DNA of 64,000 nucleotides from Lysobacterales bacterium (GCA_022844135.1 JALHMG010000017.1:1-64000), one strand, 5' to 3'. Counted from the first letter of the stretch, positions 10,136 to 19,602 are shown. The notes: a model not told the origin generated them from the letters alone. Numbers and translations: made by a program.

Positions 10136-11917
10136 TCAGGGCGCAGAAATCGTGCAGCCTGCACGCGGCACCAGATTGACCACGCGCTGCACCGGCGCGA
10201 CCAGACTGCCGAGACGATAACTGATCTCAGCTTCGCCGCAGGTCAGGAAGCGGACGGTGAGCGTGCCAACGTCGCGCGTGACGATCGGCGAGGGCTGGCC
10301 GAAGGCACCACCGGTGCTCTCGTAAACGCTCATCACGGCCTCGCGGTTGTTGAAACCACCCGGCTGCGCGCAAGCTGTTTCGCCCACTGCCGAACGGCAG
10401 CTATCGAGCGTGTACCACAGGTGACGTCCGCTGCCATCGGCTGCATAGGTGTACCACGCGCCCACGAGACGGTTTTGACCCGGAATCGCATAGAAGCTCC
10501 AGCCCTGGCCGTTGATCGCCGGGTTGAACCACAGGCCATCGGCGCTGGTGTTGACGTTCGCCTCGAGCGGCACATCGCCCACCGGTACGGCGACGATCCC
10601 CAGCGGTTGATTGATGCCATCGCCGACAGCATAGGCAGTTGCGATCGCGCCGGACGGCAGATTCAGCGGGGCGAGATCGATCAAGTTGGCGGTGCCATCG
10701 GGCGTGGCGACCTTGACATCGAGCGCGCCGACGGGGAGATCCAAGTAGCCGCTTGCCGCACCGTAAGGCACGTTGCTGAGTCCGGCGACAACTGCGCCAC
10801 CGTCAGTGCGAATCGAGACCGCAGTCGCAGCCGCCGTATTGGCGAACGGCGCGGTGTGCGCGATACGCAGTGCGTATCGACCGGCAGCAGGCGTCGTCGT
10901 CTGGTCTTCGAAGCGCTGCAGCGCCAGCGGCTGCTGCGAGCCATTGCCGACCGCGGCAAGCGTGTAGCTGCGATTGCCTTCCAGCTCAACCGTGCCACTG
11001 ATGGCGGCCGTTGTAGAACCTTGTGGGAACACCTGAATCGCATAGGCGCCCTGCGTCAACGTCAACTCCGGCGAGAACTGGCGGAAGCGGAAGTTGTTGA
11101 GAATTTCGTTGCCGTTCACGGTGACACGCACGGCCGTCCCATCGAGGGTGCGCGCGAACGGCGCAAAGTGGGCGACGCGTACTTTCACCGGACCGATGGC
11201 AAACGTCGGAAGCGGATTGGTCGGTGCTGCGCCAGCGGCGATTGCCGTGATACCGGTTGCATAACCGTTGGCTCCGCCCGTGGCCACCAGCGTGAAGATG
11301 CGCCCGGCCGGCAGCGCCACTGGCTTGGGATCGATGAGCGTGGTGTTGCCATCAGGCGTTGCGATCTTGAGATCGTAGGTCGCCGCCGGCAGCGTCAAGT
11401 ATCCACTGGCACCGCGAAACGGGACGCGAGACAAACCACCAACCACGGCATTGGCGTTGTCGCGAACCGATACTTCGGTGGCCGGCAGTGTGTTGGCAAA
11501 CGGCGCCGCGTGAACCACGCGCACTTTCACCTGGCCCGCAGGCGGCGCGGCATTGTCGTCGGTCAAGGGCAGCAGCGCCAACGGCTGGTTGCCGCCATCG
11601 CCCACGGCGAGCACCGTGTAGTCGGTGTTATTGGCCAAATCGACCGAGGCGGTAATGGCTACCGTTGTCGTTCCTGTCGGCAACACGTCGATCGTGTAGC
11701 GGCCGGCCGGACCGAGGGTCAAGTACTCGGTGAACTGGCCGAAAACCACATTCTGCAACGCCACAGTGCCGTTGACGCGAATGCTGACACTGGTGCCTTG
11801 CAGAGTCGGCGCAAAAGGCGCGAAGTGACCGACGGTCACACGGGCGTTGGCGAGTGCATCGGTGCTGACAGCGGCAAGCGCAAGCAGAGCGCCAGCCGCG
11901 ATACGTTGGTAGCTCAT
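10136..11917 (-). CDS. Exported DUF4397-repeat protein
   Basis: The 593-residue product has a signal peptide (MSYQRIAAGALLALAAVSTDALA). Four successive homologous units follow, each beginning VRVxHFAPFA or VRVVHAAPFA and ending in a YTVLAVGDG / FTLVATGG strand. This is the DUF4397 beta-sandwich arrangement, usually two lobes per domain. The C-terminal 130 residues are the shared GLWFNPAINGQGW / GAWYTYAADG module. The ATG was preferred over upstream TTG and ATG codons because GAAGAGG lies about 9 bases before it and it begins the signal directly. A surface or matrix role is likely; no enzymatic residues were seen. A strong terminator follows the gene. Confidence 0.8.
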   Translation of the reverse strand: MSYQRIAAGALLALAAVSTDALANARVTVGHFAPFAPTLQGTSVSIRVNGTVALQNVVFGQFTEYLTLGPAGRYTIDVLPTGTTTVAITASVDLANNTDYTVLAVGDGGNQPLALLPLTDDNAAPPAGQVKVRVVHAAPFANTLPATEVSVRDNANAVVGGLSRVPFRGASGYLTLPAATYDLKIATPDGNTTLIDPKPVALPAGRIFTLVATGGANGYATGITAIAAGAAPTNPLPTFAIGPVKVRVAHFAPFARTLDGTAVRVTVNGNEILNNFRFRQFSPELTLTQGAYAIQVFPQGSTTAAISGTVELEGNRSYTLAAVGNGSQQPLALQRFEDQTTTPAAGRYALRIAHTAPFANTAAATAVSIRTDGGAVVAGLSNVPYGAASGYLDLPVGALDVKVATPDGTANLIDLAPLNLPSGAIATAYAVGDGINQPLGIVAVPVGDVPLEANVNTSADGLWFNPAINGQGWSFYAIPGQNRLVGAWYTYAADGSGRHLWYTLDSCRSAVGETACAQPGGFNNREAVMSVYESTGGAFGQPSPIVTRDVGTLTVRFLTCGEAEISYRLGSLVAPVQRVVNLVPRAGCTISAP

Positions 11918-12184
11918 AAAAAGCATCCTCTTCAATTGGGGTCAGGGATGCGCGATCACTTCAAAAACGAAGGCGAGTTCTGCTTCCTGCTTCTATCGCT
12001 GTTCGTTTCCAAAATGCGCTCGCGCGGCGCTGGTCGGCATGCCTGCCAACGTGAAAGAGAGGATGCGAGCGCGACCATCAACGTGCGATGCAATTGGCAT
12101 CAATTGCGCGTCTGTGTTTCATGGGCCACATGTGCAGGCGCTGTGTGCGTGAGGTGAATCGAGCTGCGGGTCGGGAGTGCTTCA

Positions 12185-12297
12185 GGTACGCGGACCCATG
12201 GTCCGCACGCTGTTGCATCTCCGACATCCGATTTCATGGCCCGCACGCCGTTGCCGTCGTTCTTGCCGAAGCGATGCGGACCATGGGTCCGCGTACC
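12185..12297. repeat. Paired inverted REP-like palindromes
   Basis: Two 23-base arms, 12185-12207 and 12275-12297, are exact reverse complements 67 bases apart. Each arm is itself a hairpin (GCGGACC-CAT-GGTCCGC). This head-to-head layout is typical of REP doublets (BIME-like). It lies between the 3' end of the M28 peptidase gene and the 5' side of the DUF4397 gene; the whole interval 11918-12321 holds no gene that I can support. A related palindrome lies inside the coding region at 35639-35665. Confidence 0.75.
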
Positions 12298-12321
12298 ACA
12301 ACCGCACCAGACACGACCCGC

Positions 12322-13692
12322 TCAAAACACCAAGCCCGCCTGCGCCGCCAGGTACGCCATCGCCGCGTACACACCCACGTTGAAATCGAGATCGCCGGGT
12401 TGGATCTTGTCCAACGTATCGGCACTGGTGTGGTGGTAGTCGAAGTAGTGCGTGCCGTCCTGATTGAGCGCCAGTAGCGGCATGCCGGCATCGCGCAGCG
12501 TCGATAAGTCGGCGCCACCCGTGGCATCGTTGGGCCCAAGCTCGATGCCCAGCGGCGCCAGCACGGTGTGCATCTGCGCGATGACCGGCAGCGCCTCGGC
12601 GCGCACGCGCGTGCTGAGCCGATAAATCCGTCCCGCGCCGAAGTCCGACTCGGCGCCAAGCACGTGTTTGGCCAGATGTTCTTTCTGCGAGGCAGCGTAG
12701 GCTTTGCCGCCCCAGATGCCTTGCTCTTCATTGGCGAACGCGATCACGCGAACGGTGCGCTTGGGGCGTTCGGGCATCGCGGCAATCAGCGCGCCAGCGG
12801 CCATCGTAATCGCCACGCCAGCGCCATTGTCGAGCGCGCCTTGACCCAAATCCCAGGAATCGAGGTGACCGCCGATCACCACGATCTGGTCCGGAAACTC
12901 ACTGCCGACAACTTCGCCGATGACATTGGCCGAGGTATACGAACCGTTGCGCACCCGACTGCCAAGATTCAACTCAACCGTCGTCGCGCCTACCGCCAGC
13001 GCTGCCTCCAGCGCGTCCGCATCGATGTTGCCGATGGCGGCCGCCGGAATGCGCGTCAGCATGTTGTCGTAACGCATCGTCCCGGTGTGCGGCGTGCGCG
13101 CCTGCGCGTCGGTGCCGATGGAACGGATCAGCAACGCAACTGCGCCAGCGCGCGCCGCAAATACGGCGCCGCCCACACGCGCCGCGACGGCCGGCCCGTA
13201 ACCGCTGCCATCGCGCGCACGCTGCATTCGATTGCCGACGTAAGCGATCTTGCCGCGTAACGAACCCGCAGGCGCCTTCTCCAGTTCCGCAACATCGGTA
13301 AACGCAACCACCGGCGCGCGCAGTCCACCTTCTGGCGTGCCAATACTTCCACCCAGCGCGGTGACATTGAGCGATTGCGGTGTCGGCGCGACAATCGCCG
13401 CGCTCTCGAATCCGCGATCCCACACCGGAAAACTCACCGGCTGCGTGTACACCCGATCGAATCCCAGCGATTTCATTTTCGCCACAGCCCAGGCCACACC
13501 CTTGGCGTCGTTGGGCGTGCCGGCCATACGATGCCCAACCTCGGTGACCAAGGACTCGACGATCGAAAACGCCTGCCCGGAATCTTTCGCGGCATCGCGC
13601 AATTGTGCGGCGCGATCGAGATCCGCCTGCGTGAGCGCTTGGGCGCGCACAAAGGCTGGCAACAGCAGCAGCAACACCAGGATCGAACGCAT
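12322..13692 (-). CDS. Exported M28-family zinc metallopeptidase
   Basis: The 456-residue product starts with a signal peptide (MRSILVLLLLLPAFVRAQ). A PA-like insert (residues roughly 110-230) precedes the catalytic domain. The di-zinc ligands are readable: His and Asp in GGHLDSWDLGQGALDNGAG, the Glu-Glu pair in FANEEQGIWGG, Asp in GAESDFGAG and His in YFDYHHTSADT. The order matches carboxypeptidase Q/aminopeptidase-type M28 enzymes that trim peptides outside the cytoplasm. The start was set at the signal peptide; AAGGA is 12 bases upstream and the longer frame beyond it lacks homology. It is divergent from the neighbouring exported hypothetical gene. Confidence 0.92.
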   Translation of the reverse strand: MRSILVLLLLLPAFVRAQALTQADLDRAAQLRDAAKDSGQAFSIVESLVTEVGHRMAGTPNDAKGVAWAVAKMKSLGFDRVYTQPVSFPVWDRGFESAAIVAPTPQSLNVTALGGSIGTPEGGLRAPVVAFTDVAELEKAPAGSLRGKIAYVGNRMQRARDGSGYGPAVAARVGGAVFAARAGAVALLIRSIGTDAQARTPHTGTMRYDNMLTRIPAAAIGNIDADALEAALAVGATTVELNLGSRVRNGSYTSANVIGEVVGSEFPDQIVVIGGHLDSWDLGQGALDNGAGVAITMAAGALIAAMPERPKRTVRVIAFANEEQGIWGGKAYAASQKEHLAKHVLGAESDFGAGRIYRLSTRVRAEALPVIAQMHTVLAPLGIELGPNDATGGADLSTLRDAGMPLLALNQDGTHYFDYHHTSADTLDKIQPGDLDFNVGVYAAMAYLAAQAGLVF

Positions 13693-13734
13693 ACGATGAG
13701 ACCGTCCTTTTTCTAAACATAAGGAGACTAGCCG

Positions 13735-14175
13735 ATGCATCACCATCCCGCAGTCCGACAGTTGTCGATACCATCCAGCTGCATCTGGCTGCGCAGCCTC
13801 ATCGCCGCATGCCTGATGATCGGCGCCAGCGTTGCCAGCGCCGAGCGCGCAGTGGAACTGACGTTTCTGAAGTCGGAGGCCGGCAAACGCGAGGCGCTCA
13901 TCCAATACATCCGCGCCAATTGGTTTGCGATGGATGCCGTCGCCGTCGAACGCGGATTGATGACCGACTACCGGCTGCTCGACAGCGGGGACGATGCTGG
14001 CGACTGGAACGTTGTGGTCATCGTCGGGTACCCCGATGCGAAGGGTTACGATGGCATCCGCGAAGCCTTCGAAGCCATTCGTAGCGCGCACGTCACAGTG
14101 CCGGTCGATGGGCAAACGAAGATCGCCGCATTCGGGCGTGTGGTCAGCAGCCGCAGGTTGCTGCGTCGCGATTGA
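13735..14175 (+). CDS. Small exported hypothetical protein
   Basis: The 146-residue product has a signal sequence ending about ACLMIGASVASA. A mature domain of about 110 residues follows (VELTFLKSEAGKREALIQYI, DWNVVVIVGYPDAKGYD) whose strand-helix pattern suggests a ferredoxin-like or dimeric alpha-beta-barrel fold. No family was recognised with confidence. The start is well supported by AAGGAG 8 bases upstream. The neighbouring ferredoxin-TPR gene begins 68 bases downstream on the same strand, so the two may be co-transcribed. Confidence 0.75.
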   Translation: MHHHPAVRQLSIPSSCIWLRSLIAACLMIGASVASAERAVELTFLKSEAGKREALIQYIRANWFAMDAVAVERGLMTDYRLLDSGDDAGDWNVVVIVGYPDAKGYDGIREAFEAIRSAHVTVPVDGQTKIAAFGRVVSSRRLLRRD

Positions 14176-14243
14176 GCGTTGATCCGGCCCAGGCCGTTCC
14201 GATTCGCGCGGAATTTTCTGGCCATGCTGTAATCTCTCTGGCC

Positions 14244-16184
14244 ATGAGCAAACGTCTGCCCGACCCCGAACGCGCCGCCAAATCAGCGGCCAAAATTCGT
14301 GCCTCGAAGATGGGCAAGTGGCGCGCGCTGGCACTGATCGCCGTGCATGTGCTCATCGGCCTGCACATCACGCATTGGCTCATCGCTGGCGAAACCATCA
14401 CGCCGGTGGAACCCTCCGAAGCGATGGCCTTCAGCCAGCACTCGATCATCAACGCTGGCTTCGTGTTCTTCGCGGTGATGATTTTGCTCACGGCGATCTT
14501 CGGGCGCTTCTTTTGCGGCTGGGCGTGCCACCTCGTTGCGCTGCAGGACTGGTGCCGGCACCTCATGATGAAGATCGGCATCACGCCACGCCCGCTCAAA
14601 TCGCGCGCGCTGATGTGGGTACCGACGCTCGCGTTTCTGTACATGTTCATCTGGCCGCTGGTGTACCGCATCGCCATCGGCGATTCGATTGCGGTGCGCG
14701 GAACGGAGTTCGTCACCGCGCATTTTTGGGCCACCTTCCCTGGTTGGATCGTCGGTGGCCTGACATTTCTGATTTGCGGATTTGTCTGCGTTTATTTCCT
14801 GGGCGCCAAAGGTTTTTGCACCTACGCCTGCCCGTACGGCGCGGCGTTCGCGGCTGCCGATCGCATCGCGCCGATGCGCATTCGCGTCACCGATGCCTGC
14901 AACCAATGCGGCCATTGCACGGCCGTGTGCAGCTCCAACGTTGTTGTGCACGAAGAGGTTCGCGACTACAAAATGGTGGTCTCGCCGGGCTGCATGAAGT
15001 GCCAGGATTGCGTCAGCGTGTGCCCCAACAACGCACTCTATTACGGTTTTGGCGCGATCCCGTTGATGGTCAAGTCGCCCGAGCCGCGCACCAAGGCGCC
15101 CAAACCGATACGCTGGGGCGATGAGATCTTGTTGGTCACCGTGTTTGCGGCGACTTTTCTGGTTGTGCGCGGCCTGTATGGTGCAGTTCCTTTCCTGATG
15201 TCGCTCGGAGTTGCAGGCGCCGTCGCGTTCGTTGCACTGACGCTGGTGCGCTTGGTGCGCGAACCCACCCTGGATCGCATCGGCTGGCGTTTGAAGCGCC
15301 AAGGTAAGCTGCTGCCCGCGGGGCGCGCTTTCGCGGCATCGGCGGCTCTGCTGGCGGTGTTCCTGGCGCACAGTGCAGCGCATCGCTGGCAGTTGTACCA
15401 GGGCGATCGCGCTTACGATGCCTTGTTCAGCGCGCGTCAGATGCTGGTCAGCGCGCCGGGATCGGATCTGCCGCCAGACACGGTTCAGGCCGCGCGCCTT
15501 GGCATCGCGCCCTTCGATGCTGTCGATCGTTGGGGACTGTTTCCCACGCTCGGCAGCGCAGCAAAGCAAGCCTGGCTGCATGCACTGGCGGGCGAGGACG
15601 ATGCGGCAGCGCGATATGCGCAGCGCGCGCTTTCGCGGGGCGAGTTGCCAGCGGATATGCAGCAGTTGCTGGCGCATGTCGCCGTTCGGCGCGGCGATAG
15701 CGAGGCCGCCATTCTGGCCTGGCAAGCCGCCATCAAGGAGCGGCCGGATCTGGAAGCGCCATATCTCGCCTACGGTTTGTACCTCGGCCGCCAGGGGCAA
15801 TTGCCGCTTGCTGCAGAAGTTCTAGAACGCGGACTGCGGGCAGCGCCCTCGCCTGCGCTGGCATACAACCTTGCCGTCGCGAAGGCCATGACCGGAGACA
15901 TTAACAGCGCCTTGGCGCTCTTCGAACGCACCTTGGCGATGGAACCCGGTCACCGCGAAGCGCGCGAGAACTATGTCGGCGCGCTTGCGAGCCTGGGGCG
16001 ATACGGCGACGCGGCGGACCAACTGGCGCAATTGTCCGCGAGCGATACGCCCGAGCTATGGCTGATGCGCGCACAGATGGAACTGGCCGCCGGCCGAACC
16101 GCAGCCGCACGCGAGACCCTGCAACGCCTGCTCGATAGCCATCCGGGCAACGCGCAGGCACAACAGTTGCTCGATTCGCTATGA
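14244..16184 (+). CDS. NapH/RdxB-like membrane iron-sulfur protein fused to TPR domain
   Basis: The 646-residue product has five or so N-terminal membrane helices with the paired Cys motifs FCGWACH and FCTYACPYG of NapH/NosR/RdxB-type proteins. Two 4Fe-4S ferredoxin motifs follow (CNQCGHCTAVC and CMKCQDCVSVC), then two further membrane spans. The last 250 residues are TPR repeats (ending around GRTAAARETLQRLLDSHPGNAQAQQLL). NapH-like proteins pass electrons from the quinone pool to periplasmic partners. The TPR tail, probably periplasmic, would be the docking platform. ATG at 14244 was chosen over an upstream TTG because it leads directly into the basic N-terminus (MSKRLPDPERAAK); the ribosome site is weak. 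Confidence 0.85.
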   Translation: MSKRLPDPERAAKSAAKIRASKMGKWRALALIAVHVLIGLHITHWLIAGETITPVEPSEAMAFSQHSIINAGFVFFAVMILLTAIFGRFFCGWACHLVALQDWCRHLMMKIGITPRPLKSRALMWVPTLAFLYMFIWPLVYRIAIGDSIAVRGTEFVTAHFWATFPGWIVGGLTFLICGFVCVYFLGAKGFCTYACPYGAAFAAADRIAPMRIRVTDACNQCGHCTAVCSSNVVVHEEVRDYKMVVSPGCMKCQDCVSVCPNNALYYGFGAIPLMVKSPEPRTKAPKPIRWGDEILLVTVFAATFLVVRGLYGAVPFLMSLGVAGAVAFVALTLVRLVREPTLDRIGWRLKRQGKLLPAGRAFAASAALLAVFLAHSAAHRWQLYQGDRAYDALFSARQMLVSAPGSDLPPDTVQAARLGIAPFDAVDRWGLFPTLGSAAKQAWLHALAGEDDAAARYAQRALSRGELPADMQQLLAHVAVRRGDSEAAILAWQAAIKERPDLEAPYLAYGLYLGRQGQLPLAAEVLERGLRAAPSPALAYNLAVAKAMTGDINSALALFERTLAMEPGHREARENYVGALASLGRYGDAADQLAQLSASDTPELWLMRAQMELAAGRTAAARETLQRLLDSHPGNAQAQQLLDSL

Positions 16185-16251
16185 ATGTTTGCACATTTGG
16201 TGAGCCATTTCGGGTCTATCATCCGCGTTGATTTCCATTCGGGAGTGGGGA

Positions 16252-17499
16252 ATGTTCAGTTCTATCGGTCGAAGCGCTCGCGCGATTGTCGGCGCGTGCG
16301 CAATCATGCTGTCGGGCTCGGCACTCGCAGCCGGCGGTCCTGACGTAACGGTTTTTGGCTTGATCGACACTAAGAATCACGGAGCCACCAACGGTATCCG
16401 CGGCTATTCGATTGGCACCACATCTTGCAATGTCGGCACAGCGCCGCTGGCATGGTGCGATAACCCTGGTGGTTGCTCTAACGGAACAGTGAATCTGACC
16501 CGCGCACAGCATCCGGTCATTGCGCAGAACCTTTATCGGTTGAAAGACGGTCGTTTCGAGCAGATCGGTGCGAGTTGGTTGAAGCACGGCTTCGTGTCGC
16601 TCAATCAGTCTTCGCCCGGCTGCGGTAGCGGAACTTGTCAGCAGCCACCCTTGGGCGGCGACCAATTGGGTGTGGGATGCACTGATCCATATAATGCTGG
16701 CCTCAATGGTGATTGGCCGTTGGGGCGCCGCTCTGAAGTCAACGGCACCACCGGCGTATTTCCGCACCCCATCGGTGGCGGTGGCGCGACCTCAGCAGTT
16801 TGGAATCAGCGAGTCGCGGTTGCCGAATCAGATCTGGCTGCGGCAACCAATCCCGGCGCACGATATTTCGCCGAAGGTCATTACATTGCGGGAGACGATG
16901 GCGTCGCCGGAAACGGTTTGAACAATGCCTCCTATCGTGAAGTTAGCGTCAATGCGGCGTTTAACCTGATCTTTGCGGGCTCCACCGTGCGCGAGCGCGC
17001 CGCCATCAACGTTTGGCCGACGCTCGACCCTTCCGTCCAGCTGATCAATGTTGATGTACCAGGCAGCAGTCCGTTGGAACGCTTCCACTTGGCGCGAAAA
17101 GTCACGCAAGTCACTCCCGGTTTGTGGCGCTATGAATTTGCGATCCACAACATGAACTCGGATCGCAGCGCGGATCGATTTACTGTCGACTTCGGTCAGC
17201 CGACAACGTTCACCGGCATTGGCTTTAAAGACGTCAACGCGCATTCCAACGAGCCCTACGACACCACGGATTGGTCCAGCAGTACCAGCGCCACTGCGAT
17301 CCAGTGGGAGGCGGCGGCGTTCACCCCTGCGCAAGACGCCAACGCACTGCGTTGGGGCACCATGTACAACTTCTGGTTCGAAGCCACTTCACCGCCGCTC
17401 GCAACCACGGGTGTGTTGCGACTGTTCAAGCCAGGATCGCCGACGGAAGTCACCATCGCGCTTCCGGCAGAGACCATGTTCTCCAACGGCTTCGAATGA
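16252..17499 (+). CDS. Exported hypothetical protein with FSNGFE C-terminal tail
   Basis: The 415-residue product has a signal peptide (ending SGSALAAG) and a mature body rich in Gly, Asn and Thr with two Cys-containing loops (CNVGTAPLAWC, CGSGTCQQPP). No enzyme motif was recognised. The extreme C-terminus, ETMFSNGFE, matches the tail of two other exported genes in this window. The ATG follows a GGGAGTGGGG purine run. The stop codon overlaps the start of the YCII-domain gene (ATGA), placing it first in a three-gene operon. Confidence 0.8.
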   Translation: MFSSIGRSARAIVGACAIMLSGSALAAGGPDVTVFGLIDTKNHGATNGIRGYSIGTTSCNVGTAPLAWCDNPGGCSNGTVNLTRAQHPVIAQNLYRLKDGRFEQIGASWLKHGFVSLNQSSPGCGSGTCQQPPLGGDQLGVGCTDPYNAGLNGDWPLGRRSEVNGTTGVFPHPIGGGGATSAVWNQRVAVAESDLAAATNPGARYFAEGHYIAGDDGVAGNGLNNASYREVSVNAAFNLIFAGSTVRERAAINVWPTLDPSVQLINVDVPGSSPLERFHLARKVTQVTPGLWRYEFAIHNMNSDRSADRFTVDFGQPTTFTGIGFKDVNAHSNEPYDTTDWSSSTSATAIQWEAAAFTPAQDANALRWGTMYNFWFEATSPPLATTGVLRLFKPGSPTEVTIALPAETMFSNGFE

Positions 17500-17876
17500 G
17501 ATTACTCGGGCTTTTGGCGATGCTCGCGGCGGCCACCGCCGCCGCGAGTGAGCCATCGACCACTCCGGCACCGACGCCGCAATTCGTGTACGTGCTCAAG
17601 GTCGAACCGCAATGGCACGATGAGACGAAGTGGACCGATACCGAGCGCACTGCGGTCAGCGCTCACTTCCAGCGCCTCAAGGCCGAGACCGAGGCCGGTC
17701 GCGTCATCCTCGCTGGCAAGACCGATGAGCAACTCGACACAACCTTCGGTCTGGTGATCTTCGAGGCCTCAAACGCGGCGGAAGCGCGCGAGTTCATGAA
17801 CGGCGATCCCGCCGTCCAGGCCGGTGTGATGCGCGCGACCCTGCATCCCTATCGGGTCGCCCTGCAGCGCAAGTGA
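17496..17876 (+). CDS. Exported YCII-domain protein
   Basis: The 126-residue product starts with a short signal peptide (MRLLGLLAMLAAATAAAS). The remainder fits the YCII-related ferredoxin-like fold (FVYVLKVEPQWHD, TFGLVIFEASNAAEAREFM, FMNGDPAVQAGV, ATLHPYRVAL). The conserved HxxY/GDP elements of YCII proteins are visible as NGDPAVQAG and HPYRVAL. The enzymatic role of such exported YCII proteins is unknown. It overlaps the preceding gene by 4 bases, and the next gene starts one base after its stop, so this is an operon. Confidence 0.75.
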   Translation: MRLLGLLAMLAAATAAASEPSTTPAPTPQFVYVLKVEPQWHDETKWTDTERTAVSAHFQRLKAETEAGRVILAGKTDEQLDTTFGLVIFEASNAAEAREFMNGDPAVQAGVMRATLHPYRVALQRK

Positions 17877-17877
17877 C

Positions 17878-18300
17878 GTGCTGATCGTCATCGCCGCCTG
17901 CCTGATCCTGGTTGCGCTGACGACGCTCATCCATTTTGAAACGCTCAGCTACTTGAGCGCGCACCTGAAATCCATTGCGGTGCCCAACCGCTCCAAGCTG
18001 CTGATCGTCATCCTCGCGATGTTCGCCGCACACGCCGTCGAAATCGCGGTGTACGCCTGGGCGATCGATGTCCTCATCTCGCACTTCGGACTCGGCACCC
18101 TTGAAGGCAGCAGCGACGTCAGCTTTATCACCTGCTTCTATTTCTCCGCCGAGAGCTACACCTCGCTGGGCGCCAATCACAACCCTGCCGGACCCATCCA
18201 ACTCATCGCCGGCGTAGAAGCACTCAACGGCCTGCTCCTCATCGCCTGGTCCGCGTCGTTCGCATATTTGTCGATGGAGCGCTATTGGGCTCGGGGCTGA
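17878..18300 (+). CDS. Ion-channel-like membrane protein with altered selectivity filter
   Basis: The 140-residue protein has an N-terminal helix, a second helix (LLIVILAMFAAHAVEIAVYAWA split at its middle), a pore-like re-entrant segment (FYFSAESYTSLGANH) and a last helix (LNGLLLIAWSASFAYL). The order helix-pore-helix resembles two-TM potassium-channel-type 'ion channel' proteins, but the filter position reads TSLGANH instead of TxGYGD. It may not conduct potassium. It begins at GTG one base after the YCII gene, so it is the last gene of that operon. Confidence 0.65.
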   Translation: MLIVIAACLILVALTTLIHFETLSYLSAHLKSIAVPNRSKLLIVILAMFAAHAVEIAVYAWAIDVLISHFGLGTLEGSSDVSFITCFYFSAESYTSLGANHNPAGPIQLIAGVEALNGLLLIAWSASFAYLSMERYWARG

Positions 18301-18489
18301 GTCGCAGGTTGACTCACATGCGGCGCCTCTCCATTGGGAGTTCGAGCAACAGTACGAACTCGATGAACTTCAATCCGGGTTCACCTGCTGCGGAAAAGCA
18401 CGATCGCTTTCTACTTGTGAGAAAACTCTGACACCAGGATGCGCCTTACGCTGACAGACAAGCTCACCACGCGACGCCATGCTGGGCGT

Positions 18490-19497
18490 ATGACTCAAGC
18501 TCGCGCGCTCACCGTTCTTCCAGGCCAACACGGCCTCTACCACTGCGTCACGCGCTGCGTGCGGCGCGCTTGGCTGTGCGGAATCGATCCGCTCACTGGC
18601 GTCGATCACGAGCCGCGCAAGGCGATGATCGAGGCCCGGATTCTGGAGCTGGGTTCGATCTTTGCCGTCGGCATCTATGCGTATGCGGTGATGAGCAATC
18701 ACTTGCACGTAGCGCTTTCTATCGAGCCCGAAGCCGCCAAGCGCTGGAGCGATAGCGAAGTCGTCGAGCGCTGGGTGCGCCTTTTTCCGGCGCGCGAGCC
18801 TGAGCAGCGCGAGGCGAAGAAAGCGGCGCTACTCGCCAGCCCAATCGCCGTCGACATTCGCCGCAAACGACTGATGAACTTGTCTTGGTTCATGCGCTGT
18901 CTCGACGAGTACATCGCGCGGCGGGCTAATGCCGAAGACGATGTGACCGGGCGATTCTGGGAGGGGCGTTTCAAGAGTCAGCTGCTCGACGATGAGTGTG
19001 CGCTGGCCGCTGCAATGGCGTACGTCGATCTCAATCCCGTGCGCGCCGGCATTGCTGAGAGTGTCGAAGGTTCCGATCACACCAGCGTGCAGGCGCGAGC
19101 AACAGAGTTGCGCAAGAATCCGAGCAGCGCCAACAAACTGCTGATGCCGATCGCAGGCTTCGGTGTGTTCCTGCCGAATGGCGATAAGTTTGATGGGAAA
19201 TTGGAACCCACAGGCAGTCGGCTGCCGATGACGAGCGCGCAGTACATCGAACTTGTCGACTACACCGGCCGGCAGTTGAAGCTCGGCAAACGCGGTGTGA
19301 TCGCTTCAAGCGAGCCACTGGCGTTGCGAAAGCTTGGAGTCCATGGCGACTATTGGACCGGCCACGTCAACGGGTTCCGCTCCGCGTACCAGCGATTCGT
19401 CGGCAGCGTCGAGGCGATGACCGACAAAGCGGCGGCGCTCAAACAGCAGTGGCTCAAGGGCATCGGCTACGCGCGGAGCCTTGCCGCCAATCGGTGA
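18490..19497 (+). CDS. REP-associated tyrosine transposase (RAYT, Y1 family)
   Basis: The 335-residue HUH-type transposase opens with the RAYT signature YHCVTRCVRRAWLCG and carries the HUH pair in SNHLHVALSI. The FWEGRFKSQLL segment and helix MAYVDLNPVRAG hold the candidate catalytic Tyr. Such proteins cut single-stranded DNA at REP palindromes. The start was placed at MTQARALTVLPG, which aligns with the family start, rather than 17 codons upstream. The last 90 codons and the 3' flank are duplicated 642 bases further on. A palindrome GACGCCG-C-CGGCGTC 22 bases after the stop is a likely cognate REP. No terminal repeats of a classical IS were seen. Confidence 0.88.
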   Translation: MTQARALTVLPGQHGLYHCVTRCVRRAWLCGIDPLTGVDHEPRKAMIEARILELGSIFAVGIYAYAVMSNHLHVALSIEPEAAKRWSDSEVVERWVRLFPAREPEQREAKKAALLASPIAVDIRRKRLMNLSWFMRCLDEYIARRANAEDDVTGRFWEGRFKSQLLDDECALAAAMAYVDLNPVRAGIAESVEGSDHTSVQARATELRKNPSSANKLLMPIAGFGVFLPNGDKFDGKLEPTGSRLPMTSAQYIELVDYTGRQLKLGKRGVIASSEPLALRKLGVHGDYWTGHVNGFRSAYQRFVGSVEAMTDKAAALKQQWLKGIGYARSLAANR

Positions 19498-19516
19498 GCA
19501 ATGCCTTCCGCGCCTT

Positions 19517-19550
19517 CTTGACGCCGCCGGCGTCTGGGCGCGTTGGCCGC
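19517..19550 (+). repeat. REP-like palindrome after the RAYT gene (copy 1)
   Basis: A 34-base block contains GACGCCG-C-CGGCGTC followed by TGGGCGCGTTGGCCGC. It recurs at 20160-20193 with one substitution. A 10-bp palindrome TAAACGTTTA follows at 19592-19601. The position just 3' of a RAYT is where cognate REPs usually lie. Confidence 0.65.
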
Positions 19551-19602
19551 GCGAAAAGCGCAGCCTTTTTCTCACAGCAATTGCAGACGGCTAAACGTTT
19601 AG

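Noticed and set aside
10124..12157. A very long plus-strand open frame opposite the DUF4397 gene
   Set aside because: It is antisense to a gene with a signal peptide, clear repeats and a terminator, and its composition (Arg/Gly/His-rich) is that of a shadow frame.
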